From Sesamum alatum (Eukaryota; Streptophyta; Magnoliopsida; Lamiales; Pedaliaceae), in contig JACGWO010000001.1 in assembly GCA_034509735.1 (NCBI GenBank), positions 12,664,854-12,728,853 of the forward strand: a stretch of DNA of 64,000 nt. Reading direction: 5' to 3'. The position numbers and the translations under genes are program-made. Shown in pieces: positions 1 through 12,717 of this stretch. The notes under the pieces are model-generated. The model saw only the letters and a program-made list of their open reading frames with translations, ran no database searches and was not told the origin of the DNA. Numbering within the stretch: position 1 is the stretch's first letter; every line of letters starts with the position of its first letter.

Positions 1-31
1 TAAGGGATGATTATTTATGGTTTTCGTGCAG

Positions 32-3000
32 ATTGCTAACATAATATTCATAGACTCCCCTGTTGGAACTGGATTCTCCTATGCCACTACTTCACAAGCT
101 TATAATGATAATTCTGACACTAAATCCGCTGAATATAATTACTCGTTTCTGAGGAAGGTAAGCTTATGCACCAACTATTATCCATCAGCCCCGCAATTAA
201 TATCTAAACCAGCCCAATATATATCTGCATTAGTTAATAATCGATCTACATGGTTCCGAAAATATTGCAGTGGTTGTTGAATCACCCGAAGTTTATCGAA
301 AATCGTCTGTACGTTGGTGGTGACTCTTATGGAGGCAAAATTGTTCCCATGGTTGCTCTGGAAATAGCCAAAGGTGGCAATTAATATTTATGACTATGAA
401 CTTAATTGTGATACTGATTTGCTTTGATTTTTCCCCTCATCAAGAATGAGTTGAACTGAATGCAGGTAATGAAGCTGGAATTGAGCCACGAATGTTACTC
501 CAAGTAAGTTGAAATTCTATACTCCCACAGTGAGATTGTGTTCCAGTGATACTCATCAGATGATAAGAATGTTGAGGAATTCATGAAGCAGGGATACATT
601 GTTGGCAATTCAGTTACAGATGGAAATCAGGATGTGAACGAGAGGGTTCCTTATGCCCACAGGATGGCACTCATATCAGATGAATATTTCAAGGTATAGT
701 TTCTATTCCATTCCCTTCTTTTTTTTTTTTTAGTATCTTTCGGAAAAGATGTTCAATTTTGATGTGATTAATTAGATTTGATATCAAGCTTTGTAGTGTA
801 GATTTAAGATATGGACCATAAGAGTGCTGAAGTTGTTAATATTGAATCTACATCGGTATGATGGACATGATAAATAAAGGCCTACGTTCGGATTATCAGT
901 GATTGGATCTGCTCACCGCGAGTCTGCGTTTATGTCATAGCAGATTTGTAAAACCATAATCAGATTTAGAGAGTCACCACTTTTGTTCCATACAAGATTA
1001 CAAAAAGATAACAGGGTAGTTTGTCAATTTCAGCTAGCAAAAAGCAGCTGTAATGGGGAGTATGTGAATCCAGATCCAGATAACACAGAATGCCTTAATG
1101 CTTTACAACTTATCAATGAGGTAAACTTGCATTTTCTTATACTGTCATTTCTTCTGTTTATTTATGAAACGGTTGTTCTTGCACGTAATCAAGTGCAGTG
1201 CACAAGCCATATCAATTTGCTGCACATTCTGGAGCCAATATGCAAGTTCATGTCACCAAGATCGAACGTTTCTCGACCTGTCCAACTACTACTACAAGAC
1301 GGTCCAGTCGATCTCCTTTTACTATCCAAACAAGGGCAACCATGGTGCCGCGTAATATCTGCCTTCCCGTCTAATATATTTTGCCCATGCCCCCATGATA
1401 TATATACACAGTATTGGGTTAAATACAATTTACCCCCTGTGTGAACTAAAATGAGCAATTTAGTCCATTTGAAAAAAAAAAAGCAACATTTTACCCCTTG
1501 TTAACTTAAAAATGAAGCAAAAACACCTTTGACACGTTTCGTGTGTTTCACGACCGATTTTTCTTTGTTTTTAAGTTTTTTTATTTTAAATTCAAAATGA
1601 CATCTATGCCCTTATTTAAAAATCGTTGGATCTTGATTTCAATCTAAGCTCCAAATTTATATAATAGATCAACGGTTTAAATTTGAACAATAGACAAATA
1701 AAATTATTATATCATATATAATTGATATTGATATATATATATATATTTATAATAAGTTAATTGTATATATATAAAAAAATATATCTTTATGTATATATAT
1801 AGAGAGAGAGGGGGGAGAGCAAGGGAGCGGCCGGTGGCAGTGGAACAGGGGAGCAGCCGGCGGCAAGGAGAGGAGGAAAGGGGTGGTGGATCTGGGAGTA
1901 AGGTCAGGAGTGGCGAAAATCTGGGAGGAAAAGAGGATTAGGGGCGCAACATGGGGGGAGGAGGAGGGAGCGCGACGGTGGCGACGGGGAGGAGGGGAAG
2001 GGCAAGGGCAAGGGGGTAGTGGGAACGGACACGGGTGGCGACAGGGGGAGGGGGAGGGGGGCACATAGACGGGGATGTCCGGGGACGGTGGTGTTGTGAA
2101 TGGGTAGACGACGACGGAGGCGGGGCGAGGTGAGGGAGAGGGCGACGGCGACGGTAGCTGCAGTCTGGAAGATGAAGGAGGCCGAAAGAAAAATGTATAT
2201 ATATCTATTATTTTATAAATAAAAAATATATTAATATATTTAAAATATTAAATATCATTTTTATACATAACATATTTATATATATTAAATATACATACAA
2301 TAATATTTTTATTGATAAAAAAAATTATGTCTCAGATGCAGCACACCCGCGTGCAGTGTACTTCTGGGCTTGGGGAGTATTTTCCTCTATTTCTAATAAT
2401 ACATGGGGTCAATTGCTATTTTATTTTTCATTTGGGTTAAATTACTCATTCCTCCTAAAAATGGGGGTGAAATTGCATTTTTCCCGCACGGTATTATTAC
2501 CATTCGATTTTCCTAAGAAAAAGTCTTGATGTTTGCAGTTTAATAATTACGTGACCTCTTATGTTTGGACGAATAATGAAACAGTCCAAGAAGCTCTTCA
2601 CATCAAAAAGGTACATCAACAAATTAACAGAAAAGTTTTCGGGTTAGACATATAATTTTTGCATGTTATACATGCTGTAATTGACATTTATAATGTTAAT
2701 TTGTAACAATAAATTGTTCTAAAATATGGGTTCAATTACATGTGAATTTATAAATTAGATGGTGAGATAAATAGAGATATTACACTTGTCCCACATAGGA
2801 ATATGATGGGAAAGTGTGGCGCCTTGATAAGGATATAAGGTGTATGTGGGAGTGAGTGTTTCATACTCAATGTTGTCCCACATTGAAAGTTTAAGGATAA
2901 CTTAAACTCCTTATATCAAGTTCAATGTTTATTATATGTTTGAAGTGTTATGGAGACTAGAGTGAATATGGGGTTGCCCCACATGCGCACCACTGCTGCC

Positions 3001-6000
3001 CAGCTCTGGCTCAGGCATGGGCATTATTGTGAATATCTCAGTTCAGTATCTATCTTTTTGCAGCAAAAATATTTGAATTTATCTGATAAAACTCGGTGCA
3101 TTTATGACTGTCAAATGGTTTTTAAAATTTGTTTTAAAACTCGTTTTAATGGTGCTTTAATAACATAATTTAAGCCTGGATTAAATGTTGATTCATTACA
3201 AACCTGAAACTCCTGTATTTATGTGGCGGTTTCAGCTTGTTTTAATACCTGGTTTTAATAGTGTTTAATTTCTTTTAAACTTGTATTTAAAACCGTTTTA
3301 AATGCCGTTAATGGCTATTTATTTCAGCCATAATGGTGCTTTAATCCTGCACTAATGATGGTAATTAATGTGGATGTTGTAACCGCTGAAAGCCTTGCCT
3401 ATAAAAGGCTGCATAGGCTCACTTCAAACGATGTACAACAGAACGAAGTACAACATGTATTCCTCTCTCTTTTGCTCCCTTCTCTCTCGGATTTCTCTCT
3501 CAAATCCGAGGGTGTTGGCCCTACAAATTCCGAGTTTTGAGCTCAGTTTCCATAAGGCTACTGAGTGTTGTTTCGAGGTGTTCTTCAGTAACGTGCATAC
3601 TGTTAGAACTGAAACCGTCTTATCCTGAAAGAAGTTACGTAGTACCCGTGTGCATGTTTGGTACGGGACGTATAATTTCTTCAAGGCAAGCAAATTATAT
3701 TTGTGATTCGGTTTGTTCATATCATTGGACCGAGAATTGTAATGATACAATTCTCATTGTAAGTTTTACTTTATCGCTATAACAGTATTTCTTACTGTTT
3801 CATGTTATTTGGTTCCAACGTGTTTCTTGTGTTTTGGTTTCAAAACTGTTTGTAAAACCTGATTGTTATTTCAAACGATACTACGATTGTCTATTTGACA
3901 ACTTGTTTTTCCAACAATCTTGAAGAAATTATTGATTTTGAAAAATCGGGTTTTTCCGTTGGAATGAAAACAGTTTCTGTTTTGCGGTTTTAAAAATTTG
4001 GATTTTTTTTTAATTTGTGATTACTTTCAGCCATTTTAATTATTAAGAGGCAGAAAGTGAATAAAGTGAACTCGAACTTGAAAACCATCGATAAAGGCAA
4101 AACCAAAGCCATTAAAAACAAGAAACCATGATTGTCGGAGGAACTAGCAATGCTAGCACCTCAGGAGCAACTGAAGGGTATGTTTCAGTACAACCCGAAC
4201 TCCTTACTATCTATGAATCGTTTGATTAGTTGATTGATACTGGAGCAAATGTGCACGTATGTGCTGATAAATCGCTCTTTGTGTCTTATCAAGCCATAAA
4301 TGGAAGGACAGTAAGCATGAGGAACTCCAGTACAGTTGAAGTACTTGGGATAGGAAGCGTGGACTTGAAGTTTTCTTCAGGGCGCATTCTGTCGTTGCAA
4401 AGAGTTCACCATTTACCTACTGTCAGGAGGAACATTATCAGTGGTTCTGTAATAGTTAGTGAGGGATATGAATTATCCTTTAAATTTAATAAAGTGATAT
4501 TTCAACATTTTGGTGTTTTTGTTGGCAACGGATATTTGTCTGATGGGTTATTCAAAATTCGGGTTGATAGCAATAATATTGCTGAATCTGATTCTATTGT
4601 TTTGAATGTCGAATCTACTTCTTTGTGGCATAGTAGATTAGGTCATTTAAATCTGGGTTCAATCAAACGAATGATGAATCTTGATTTAATCCTAGTCATG
4701 AAATTGAACGAGATCACAAATGCAAAATTTGTGTAGAAGCTAAACAAGTTAGGAAACCCTATCATTCAGTTGAAAGGGATTCAGAAATACTTGATTTAGT
4801 TCACACTGATATTTGTGAGTTCAATGTGATGTTGACTAGGGACCATAAAAGATATTTTATAACCTTTATAGATGATCGCAGTAGATACTGTTATGTCTTT
4901 CTCATGCGTAATAAAGACGAAGCGTTAGATAAATTTATTTTGTTTAAAAATGAAGCAGAAACCTAAACTGGTAAGAAACTTAAACGATTAAGGTCTGACA
5001 TGGGAGGATAATATGAGTCGAGTAAATTTAGTGAATATTGTCAAAAAATTGTGGCATAATTCACGAAGAGACTCCTCCATATTCCCCTTCGTCTAGAATA
5101 GCTGAACGAAAGAATAGAACTTTTAAAGACATGATTAACAGTCTTTTGTTAACCTCTGGGTTACCAAAGTATTTGTGGGGAGAGGCTTTGAATACGGCTT
5201 GCTATATTCGGAACAGAGTCCCTCGGAAACACAATACGAGTACTCCTTTCGAGTTATGGAAATGGAGGAAGCCAAACCTCAAATACTTTCAAGTGTGGGG
5301 GTGCCTAGCAAAGGTACTAGTCCCTCAACACAAGAGAAAGAAATTAGGCCCTAAGACTGTTGATGCTGTGTTCTTGGGCTATGTGGATACAAGTTATGCA
5401 CTGAGATTTCTGGTCATTAAATCAGAAATTCCAGGCATTGAGGTCAACACAATAGTCGAATTTCGTGATGCTACTTCCTGGAAGATGTATTTCCCATGAA
5501 AACGGGAATACCTCCTAGTGTTTCACTTGATGATTCACTTGCCTCCAATTCTATCCCTGAACATATGAAAAGATGACAAATGTGGGAGTTAATCCTAGTA
5601 GTACTATTTAGACTCATGAAGAGTCAGATGAACCTAGACGGTGTAAGAGAGCTAGGATCGTCAAGGATTTTGGAAGTGATTTTGTCACTTAAAATATCGA
5701 GGGCGAGCCTGTAACCTTCAAAGATGCTATGGCTTCTTCTGAAGTCAAGCATTGAAAAAAAGTTGTAAAAGCGAGATGGACTTCATTGTCTCTAACGGGA
5801 CATGGGTGCTAGTCGATCTCCCTCCGGGGGTGTACTACAATTGGGTGTAAGTGGATCCTTAAGAAGAAACTGAAACCAGATGGGACCATTGATAAGTTTA
5901 AGGCCAGATTGGTGGCTAAGGGTTTTAAACAAAAAGAGGGAATAGACTATTTCGATACCTATTCTCCGGTAGCTCGGTTCACTACAATCCGGGTGCTTAT

Positions 6001-9000
6001 AGCATTGACTTCAGTGTATAATCTTTCAGTTTACCAGATGGATGTGAAAACAGCCTTCTTGTATGGTGAACTAGAGAAAGAGATATACATGGACCGGCCT
6101 GAGGGATTTGTAGCTCATGGTAACGAGCACAAGGCTTGTAAACTTGTTAAGTCTCTTTATGGACTTAAGCAAGCACCCAAACAGTGGCATGAAAAGTTTG
6201 ATAAAACTATTGTGTTTGGCGTCATCGTGAATGAGAATGACAAGTGTGTTTATTGTAAAGTTAAAGGATATAAAATCGTCATTCTATGCCTGTATGTAGA
6301 TGATATTCTGTTAATAGGATTTTCTTTAGACATAATAATCGAAACCAAGTCATTTTTGAAAAATAAGTTTGAAATGAAGGATATGGGTGAAGCTAATGTA
6401 TTCTTGGCATCAAGTTGATTCGATCAACTGATGGGATAGTTATTTCTCAATTTCACTATGTTGAGAAGATAATTGAGAAATTTGGCTATCAGAACAGTAG
6501 AATTGCTAAGACACCATATGATCCTTCTTTGGCTTTATTAAAAAATGAAAGTGGTATACCTATTGCACAACTAAGGTATTCCCAAATTATTGGGCGTTTA
6601 CAGTATTTGGCAAATGGCACGAGACCAGATATTTCATTTTCTGTCTCGAAGCTGGCTAGATACATAAGTTGTCCGGACAAAACTCATTGGGGAGCTTTGG
6701 ATAGGGTACTAAAGTACCTGAAGGGCACAGTGTCACTGGACATTCATTATGCCAGATTCCCTGTTGTTTTGGAGGGTTATAGTGATGCTAGCTGGATAGC
6801 AAAAAACTTCAAAACTAATGGTGTTCAGGATATTGTATTTACCTTAGGTGGGGGCGCAGTCTCCTGGAAGTCTGCAAAACAGACTTTCATAACCAGGTCT
6901 ACTTTTGAAGCCGAGTTATGTGCGTTGGATATAACTGGTACCGAGGCAGAATGGTTGTATGGGTTGTTACTACAACTTTCCATTGTAAGCCAGCCTCTTC
7001 CACCTATTGCAATATATTATGATAGTTACAATAGCAAAGGTTCGGAGTCGTAAATACAACCAAAAAACGAAAAGACATATCCAAGTTAGACTTAAGTCTA
7101 TAAGGGCATTAGTGTCGGACAGAGTTATATGCATTGACTTTGTGGGAACAAAGGACAATATGGTTGATCCTTTGATGAAAGGATTAGATCTGTCACAAAT
7201 ACAAAAATCCAAATTGGGGATGGGACTGAACCCCTCAGTCATATAACTACGATGATAACCCAACCTTCCAAGTGGAGATCCCACAAAGAAGGTCCAATGT
7301 GGTATAAATAAGTCGTAGGGGATATCCGAGCACCTAAAAATAGACTGATACTTTGTATTTGGAGTCTGTCTCCTGTAATTCTGGAAGGTGCTGTTGTTAC
7401 AAGTATAGTAAGAGTTTTAACTCTGAATGGGGTCAAGTCTTTATAGACGAGATGCTAAGCAGTGCATCCCTGCAGACGCCAACTAAGTGAATGTAGTTGT
7501 TTGGCCGCAAATAAGGAATGGGGTTATTCCTGAAAACATTCAACGAACAGGATCAGGACACATGACCTAACGTGTCAACCCAAAAGATCAACACAAAGCC
7601 GGTGACTTGTTGTTACTAACAGACGCTGTCACAACCACGGGCTCAAATTCAAGGCTTAGTTCCATTTGACCCGGTGACAACTGACGTTAGATAACTTAGG
7701 TAGTGGTTCAAACCGGGAGGTACCATTACTGAAAGCAAGTCACAGAAGCTTGAGTTCAAATATATGAATTTATGGGGGATTGTTGTAATTAACATTTATA
7801 ATGTCAATTTGTAACAACAAATTGTTCTAAAATATGGGTTCAATTACATGCGAATCCATAAATTAGATGGTGAGATAAATAGAGAGATTACACTTGTCCC
7901 ACATAGGAATATGGTAGGAAAGTATGGAGCCTTGATAAGGATACAAGGTGTATGTGGGGGTGAGTGTTTCATACTCAGTGTTGTCCCACATTGGAAGTTT
8001 AAGGATAACTTAAACTCCTTATATCAAGTTCAAATTGTTCAATGTTCATTATATGTTTGAAGTGTTATGGAGACTAGAGTGAACATGGGGTTGCCCCACA
8101 CGCGCGCTGCCGCCGCCCAGCTCCGGCTCAGGCGCGGGCGTTAGGGTGAATATCTCAGTCTCAGTATCTATCTTTTTGCAGCAAAAATATTTGGATTTAT
8201 CTGATAGAACCCGGTGAATTTATGACTGTCAAATGATTTTTAAAATCTGTAAAATTCGTTTTAATGGTGCTTTAACACCAGATTTTAAAACCTGGATTAA
8301 ATGCTGATTTATTACAAACCTGAAACTCTTGTATTTATGTGGCAGTTTCTGATTTATTACAAACCTGAAACTCTTGTATTTATGTGGCAGTTTCAGCTGG
8401 TTTTAATGCCTGGTTTTAATAGTGTTTAATTTCTTTTAAACCAGTATTTAAAACCATTTCAAATGCTGTTAATGGCTATTTATTTCAGCCTTAATGGTGC
8501 TTTAATGCTGCACTAATGATGGTAATTAATGTGGATGTTGTAACCGCTGAAAGCCTTGCCTATAAAAGGCTGCATAGGCACACTTCAAACAATGTACAAC
8601 GGAACGAAGTACAACACGTATTCCTCTCTCTTTTGCTCTATTCTCTTTTGGATTTCTCTCTCAAATCCGAGGGTGTTTGCCCTGCAAATTCCGAGTTTTG
8701 AGCTCAGTTTCCATAAGGCTACTGAGTGTTGTTTCGAGGTGTTCTTCGGTAACGTGCATACCGTTAGAACTGAAACCGTCTTATCCTGAAAGAAGTTACG
8801 TAGTACCCGTGTGCACGTTTGGTACGGGACGTATAATTTCTTCAAGGCAAATATATTATATCTGTGATTCGGTTTGTTCATATCATGGACCGAGAATTGT
8901 TACGATACAATTCTCATTGTAAGTTTTACTTTATCGCTATAACAGTATTTCTTACTATTTCATGTTATTTGGTTCCAACGTGTTTCTTGTGTTTTGGTTT

Positions 9001-9840
9001 CAAAACTGTTTGTAAAACCTAATTATTATTTCAAACGATACTACGATTGTCTATTTGACAACTTGTTTTTCCAACAATACAAGGGTTTATTGCCTGTTTG
9101 AGATAGTCGTGGGAACGAAGATGGCTTCTCTGTTGGATGTCTTATTGATGCAAAGGTGTTGGTTTGAAATTCAGGGAACAATAACCGATTGGGAAAGATG
9201 CAATGGAAGCTTATCTTATGATGAAGATGTAGAAAGTGTTTTCAAACATCATCAACTTCTGAGTGAGAAAGGTTTCCAAGCCTTGGCATATAGGTCAGTC
9301 AAATGACTTAGATAATGTAAGAATATGATGCATATAATTTTTCTGTAATGTTGTCCAAATATGTTACCTCTTTGTTTCAGTGGTGATTATGACATGGGTA
9401 TACCTTACATGAGTACTTTAAAATGGATACGCCATCTTAATCTCACCCTTGACGAGGATTGGAGGCCTTGGACTGTCAACGGCCAAGTAGCAGGGTTAGT
9501 TTTCAAGTCTCGACCAACTCCAGAAATTCATGCAAAATCAATCCCACAAATGAAGTAATTAAATTCTTTCTATATATCGTCTGCATGCAGATACACAATG
9601 AAATACAAGAACAATCTAGCCGAGCTCACCTTTGCCACGGTGAAGGCAAGAAAAAATTCTAAGTGTTTGTTTTTCGTCCGCTGGAAATAATTATGTGAAG
9701 CAAATATAGAGAGTAGAGACTAATGGATTCTGGTGGTATGTGTATTTCTATTGCAGGGTGCGGGTCATACAGCTCCAGAATACATGCCCAAACAATGTTT
9801 TGCAATGATCAAAAGATGGTTATCTTCATATCCATTATAG
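32..9840 (+). CDS. SCPL-1: serine carboxypeptidase-like protein, 5' end off the window, 11 visible exons
   Basis: Peptidase S10 family, clade I (acyltransferase-like). Exons: 32-157, 271-373, 466-503, 592-693, 1034-1120, 1199-1351, 2539-2610, 9175-9293, 9381-9494, 9591-9645, 9757-9840, giving 350 residues in one open frame. The first visible exon reads [13 protein letters not shown]. Exon 2 has GDSYGG with the nucleophile Ser, exon 9 [10 protein letters not shown] with the catalytic Asp, and the last exon GAGHTAPEY with the catalytic His, so the triad is intact. Splice sites are GT-AG except intron 10, whose donor is GC (9646). Known for the family: secreted or vacuolar glycoproteins that either trim C-terminal residues or, in clade IA, transfer acyl groups from glucose esters. 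GDSYGG resembles the GDSYSG of clade IA acyltransferases, so that role is an inference. Missing at the left are the signal peptide and the GGPGCSG exon. Introns 6 and 7 carry transposons but no exon is broken. Confidence 0.88.
1416..2486. mobile_element. Non-autonomous Mutator-type (MULE) element in SCPL-1 intron 6
   Basis: Related ends in inverted orientation (left GGGTTAAATACAATTTACCC; right end, complement, GGGAAAAATGCAATTTCACC) are flanked by a 9-bp target duplication with one mismatch: CACAGTATT at 1407-1415 and CACGGTATT at 2487-2495. Nine-base duplications are typical of Mutator-like elements. No transposase is visible. The core at about 1803-2190 is GC- and G-rich, unlike the AT-rich arms, and could be captured host DNA. 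The SCPL paralogue in unit B lacks this element at the same intron, so it inserted after the duplication or was lost there. Confidence 0.7.
2673..3916 (+). repeat. 5' LTR of the copia element
   Basis: Nearly identical to 7781-9076. Starts TGCTGTAATT and ends CCAACA. A TATA-like TATAAAAGGC lies at about 3400, the probable promoter of the element. Small open frames in this LTR are duplicated in the other LTR and are not genes. Confidence 0.92.
4210..7053 (+). pseudogene. Broken copia pol polyprotein (protease, integrase, RT, RNase H)
   Basis: Domains appear in copia order across several frames. Protease active site [11 protein letters not shown] at about 4230, GAG-pre-integrase [15 protein letters not shown] at about 4624, integrase core with HTDICEF (about 4802) and [10 protein letters not shown] (about 5103), reverse transcriptase with [10 protein letters not shown] (about 5899), [19 protein letters not shown] (about 6038), [12 protein letters not shown] (about 6157) and LYVDDILL (about 6292), and RNase H with SDASW (about 6783) and a [17 protein letters not shown] motif. 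Frameshifts and stops near 4736, 4965, 5499, 5750 and 6417 break it. The integrase-before-RT order separates copia from gypsy. No intact product is expected. Confidence 0.92.
7781..9076 (+). repeat. 3' LTR of the copia element
   Basis: Partner of 2673-3916. It is about 50 bp longer, mostly because of the internal 45-bp duplication at 8304-8393. Starts TGTTGTAATT, ends CCAACA, and is followed by the target duplication ATACA. Confidence 0.92.
8304..8393 (+). repeat. 45-bp tandem duplication private to the 3' LTR
   Basis: Two adjacent, apparently identical copies (8304-8348 and 8349-8393), each beginning CTGATTTATTACAAACC. The 5' LTR has a single version, so the duplication arose after insertion. 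Confidence 0.9.
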
Positions 9841-10727
9841 ATATTTGAATGTCGTTCGCTTATTCCGACAACATTTCTCATTCATAGACATTACAGTCAG
9901 CGGATTTTAGCTATTTGTTCCGCTTAAAGAAACTATGATTTTATCAATAACAATGCAACTCTAATGATCTCTTCTAAAGACCTGAAAGTAATTTTTCTCG
10001 TAAACACATGATTTGATGATGAAGTGAGATAGACTCACCACATGAACTCGTGCAAGGCAAACAATGTCACCCTCCTAAGTTATAAGACTAAAATTGCAAT
10101 TGGATTAATTTTGTGCAAATTCAAGACTCAATTTCTTTCCATGTCATCAGCTTATAATTATGTGTATTGGTACATCGTTTTACTTGATAAATGAGTTTAA
10201 GGTGTAATGTCAATTTACTTATTTATAACAGTATAAGCTAACAACATTGTATAAAAACACAAGAAATATATGTCAAGAAATATATTAATATGGTAACCTG
10301 ATAAAAAGATTGGGGTAAAGCTGATATACAAAATAATATAATTAAAATTTTTCACATTCTGACTTTACATAAAGAAGACAAAAAATATTATTCACAAAAT
10401 GGTCAATCAGTTCACAAAAAATGGCATAAACTTGAATTACAGTCCTTAAAATGTTAGTCCCCTGATATAGATAGGGCATAAAATGCAATTTAGTCATCGC
10501 TTACATGGAAAGTGGGGGCTTATTGGATGCTTGGTCAGCAAAACCCCAATTTAGAGTCTCTTAATTGTTCACATCAGCAAAAGTCATGAAAATCTGTTGA
10601 CCAAGGTCCTCTAATTGCTAAAGGTTATTAAATTATGAATTATAATTTGTCACTCTTATAGATAGAATCCTTGAAATGTCACCTCCAATCTAACATACAA
10701 CACAATAAATAAAATATAGCCTTTTAG
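9841..10727. other. Intergenic DNA downstream of SCPL-1
   Basis: AT-rich with no coding signal. Segments at about 10440-10640 resemble weak terminal-inverted-repeat remnants. From about 10600 the sequence matches unit B at about 45725, which marks it as part of the segmental duplication. Confidence 0.6.
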
Positions 10728-11229
10728 ACGTTGTTCACTTTCTTTTTTTTTTTTTAATTAAATCACCAAGAGGTGGGGGGAGCTTTCCGGGGTCCCCGTC
10801 CCTTTTATATTAAAAGACAAAAAGGATCAATTTACAAAGGTAAGAGCTACCTCCCTATAATATCTAAAAAGCTATAAACAAGGTGTATTACTCCCTTACA
10901 ATTGTAGCGTAAAATATAAATAAGGAGTACTACTACCTTACAAAGAATGTCCAAAAGAGAAGCATCATGGTTGGGGTAAATGTATTGACTAGACAAAAAG
11001 GTTCTGTAGCATAGCCAATAATACCAGAAGCATACCCAACAATACGATGGAATTGAATTTCCCTGCAAGCTATACATTTGGTACCAAAACGAGACAGCAT
11101 ACATATAATGGGCAAAGCAACATAGAAACAAGTTCATACCAGTAGCAATCGTGAAAGCTTTGTAACAGGATGATACTCAGATAAACAACAAACTTAGGGC
11201 TAATTAAAATGACCCCAAAGGGGTTCAAG

Positions 11230-12700
11230 AAAGATGCAAGAGATGTCATCGAAATGCATGTTATGTATATCTGCGGCCAATATTGTTGCTGCCCTTTAGC
11301 CGCAGATAAGGAGTGCCAATGGCGTCTAAATGAATAATGCCTGAAATGTGTCCTCTAATGAGATGACCATCCAAAATGCAAAGTTGGTGTTCGGTACAGG
11401 CAAGATTAGCAAAATAGTCAGCAGCCCGATTACCCTCTCTAAGGATGTGTGGGATATAAGTTATCCGTTTCTCATAAGGTCCGAAATTTTAATCAGCGAG
11501 TGTTGGAGATACCAAGGACCAAGATGAGGGGAGGAAATCAGCTTGGTAAATATACCTTAGCATCGGTTTCAATCCATATGTGATGAAAGCCCCTTTTCAG
11601 CACAGATTTGCAGTCCTCTAAGGAGAGCATTGATTTATGCTTGATTGTTCAAAGTAATCCGCAGGGGTTCAGAGAAAGCAAACATAGGGCAACCAGCACT
11701 ATCGCGAAGGATGCCTCCTGCCCCAGAGGGTCCAAGATTCCCTTTAGAGGCCTCATCAATGTTCAATTTGAGCCAGCCATCCTGAGGCTTCCCCCAATAC
11801 ACAATCTGAGTAGGTCTAAGGACGGCGGTGTGCTAGATGGGGATCCCCAGCAGATGAGCAACAAGGTGGTCGCCTTTGATGTGCTCGAGCTTGAGAAGTT
11901 TGGCCTGGTAGATTCTTTTAAGGTGCTAAAGAGTTTTGAAGAGGATAGTGTCCACTTTAAAAAGAGTGTTTTCATGTCTATTCTCGTTCCTAAGTCGCCA
12001 GATGTTCCATAGGATCAGGGCAGGGACGATATCTCTGATATGAGGATGAGATGACGGTCTTTGTTTCCAGGCAAGGAGGAAGGTAGAAATGTTGCTAGTG
12101 TGAGGGAGATGGATCTGAAACTTGTTAGCAATGGTGTTCCAAACTTCTTGGGCGCAGTTGCTATGTAAGAATAGATGAGTTATAGTTTCAATATCCTCAC
12201 AGCAGCAACATTGAGAGGCTAGAGAAATACCTTTTCTTTGAAGCCTATCATCCACCGGGATCCAGTCATTCACAAGCCACCAAACTAATATGGAAAATGG
12301 AAGTGGTTAAAAGGGACCAGAGGGTTTGAAACAAGGATTTGAGGCCTGTGATCCCTACTGATATCCCAGGCTAATGAAGAGGAGAAGGCTCCATGTGTGG
12401 TAAGTTTCCAGAACATGTTATCATGAGAGCAAGAGGAGATGGGAACTTGCATGATTAAGTTAACAAAGTTTTGAGGGAGTATCCGTTGGAGTTTGTGGAG
12501 ATCCAAGTTCCCTTCTCTCCAAAATCTCTTGACAGGTGTGTGGTCAAACCACTCAGAGCCTAGAAGATTTTGAAAAGGGCCCTCAGGCAGCCACCAGTCA
12601 AGCCAAAAGGAGATGTTCGGATCTCCAAGACTCCAGAAGATGTTGCTATGAGCTTCTTGTCAAATTTTTCCAAGTCTCTTCCATATAGAAGAGTCTTGGA
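11230..12700 (-). pseudogene. C-terminal part of LINE ORF2: zf-RVT and RNase H domains
   Basis: On the minus strand a zf-RVT module reads CCCCEDIETITHLFLHSNC (about 12190-12140), the zinc-binding region following RT in plant LINEs. Further on, at about 11850-11560, an RNase H module reads WLKLNIDEASKGNLGPSGAG and AGGILRDSAG, with the first catalytic Asp in NID. A stop interrupts the frame in the LNNQA*INALL region. It is separated from the RT part by the nested element but is its direct continuation. Plus-strand open frames here are shadows. Confidence 0.88.
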
Positions 12701-12712
12701 TGGAGACTTTGG

Positions 12713-12717
12713 CTTTG
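12713..12717. repeat. Target-site duplication CTTTG of the nested gypsy-type element (left)
   Basis: CTTTG at 12713-12717 is repeated at 20341-20345, exactly outside the two LTR termini (TG...CA). Confidence 0.93.

Larger units (their letters stand above)
2673..9076 (+). mobile_element. Copia-type LTR retrotransposon in SCPL-1 intron 7
   Basis: Two direct LTRs of about 1.25 kb enclose a degenerate copia pol. The element is bounded by TG...CA and a perfect 5-bp target duplication ATACA (2668-2672 and 9077-9081). The purine-rich TATGGGGGAT before 7781 is the polypurine tract. The matching intron of the SCPL paralogue near 35600-35625 reads straight through this point, giving the empty site. 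The element is in the same orientation as the host gene. The usual initiator-Met primer site TGGTATCAGAGC is not seen after 3916. There is no room for gag: protease begins about 300 bp after the 5' LTR, so the copy is deleted and non-autonomous. Confidence 0.93.

Noticed and set aside
3355..3782. Overlapping short open frames in the 5' LTR, repeated at 8516-8922
   Set aside because: They occur in both LTRs of the copia element in the same place, with no domain signal; they are promoter and leader DNA of the element.
11608..12012. Plus-strand open frame of 134 codons
   Set aside because: It is the antisense of the LINE RNase H and zf-RVT region, whose minus-strand translation shows clear motifs.
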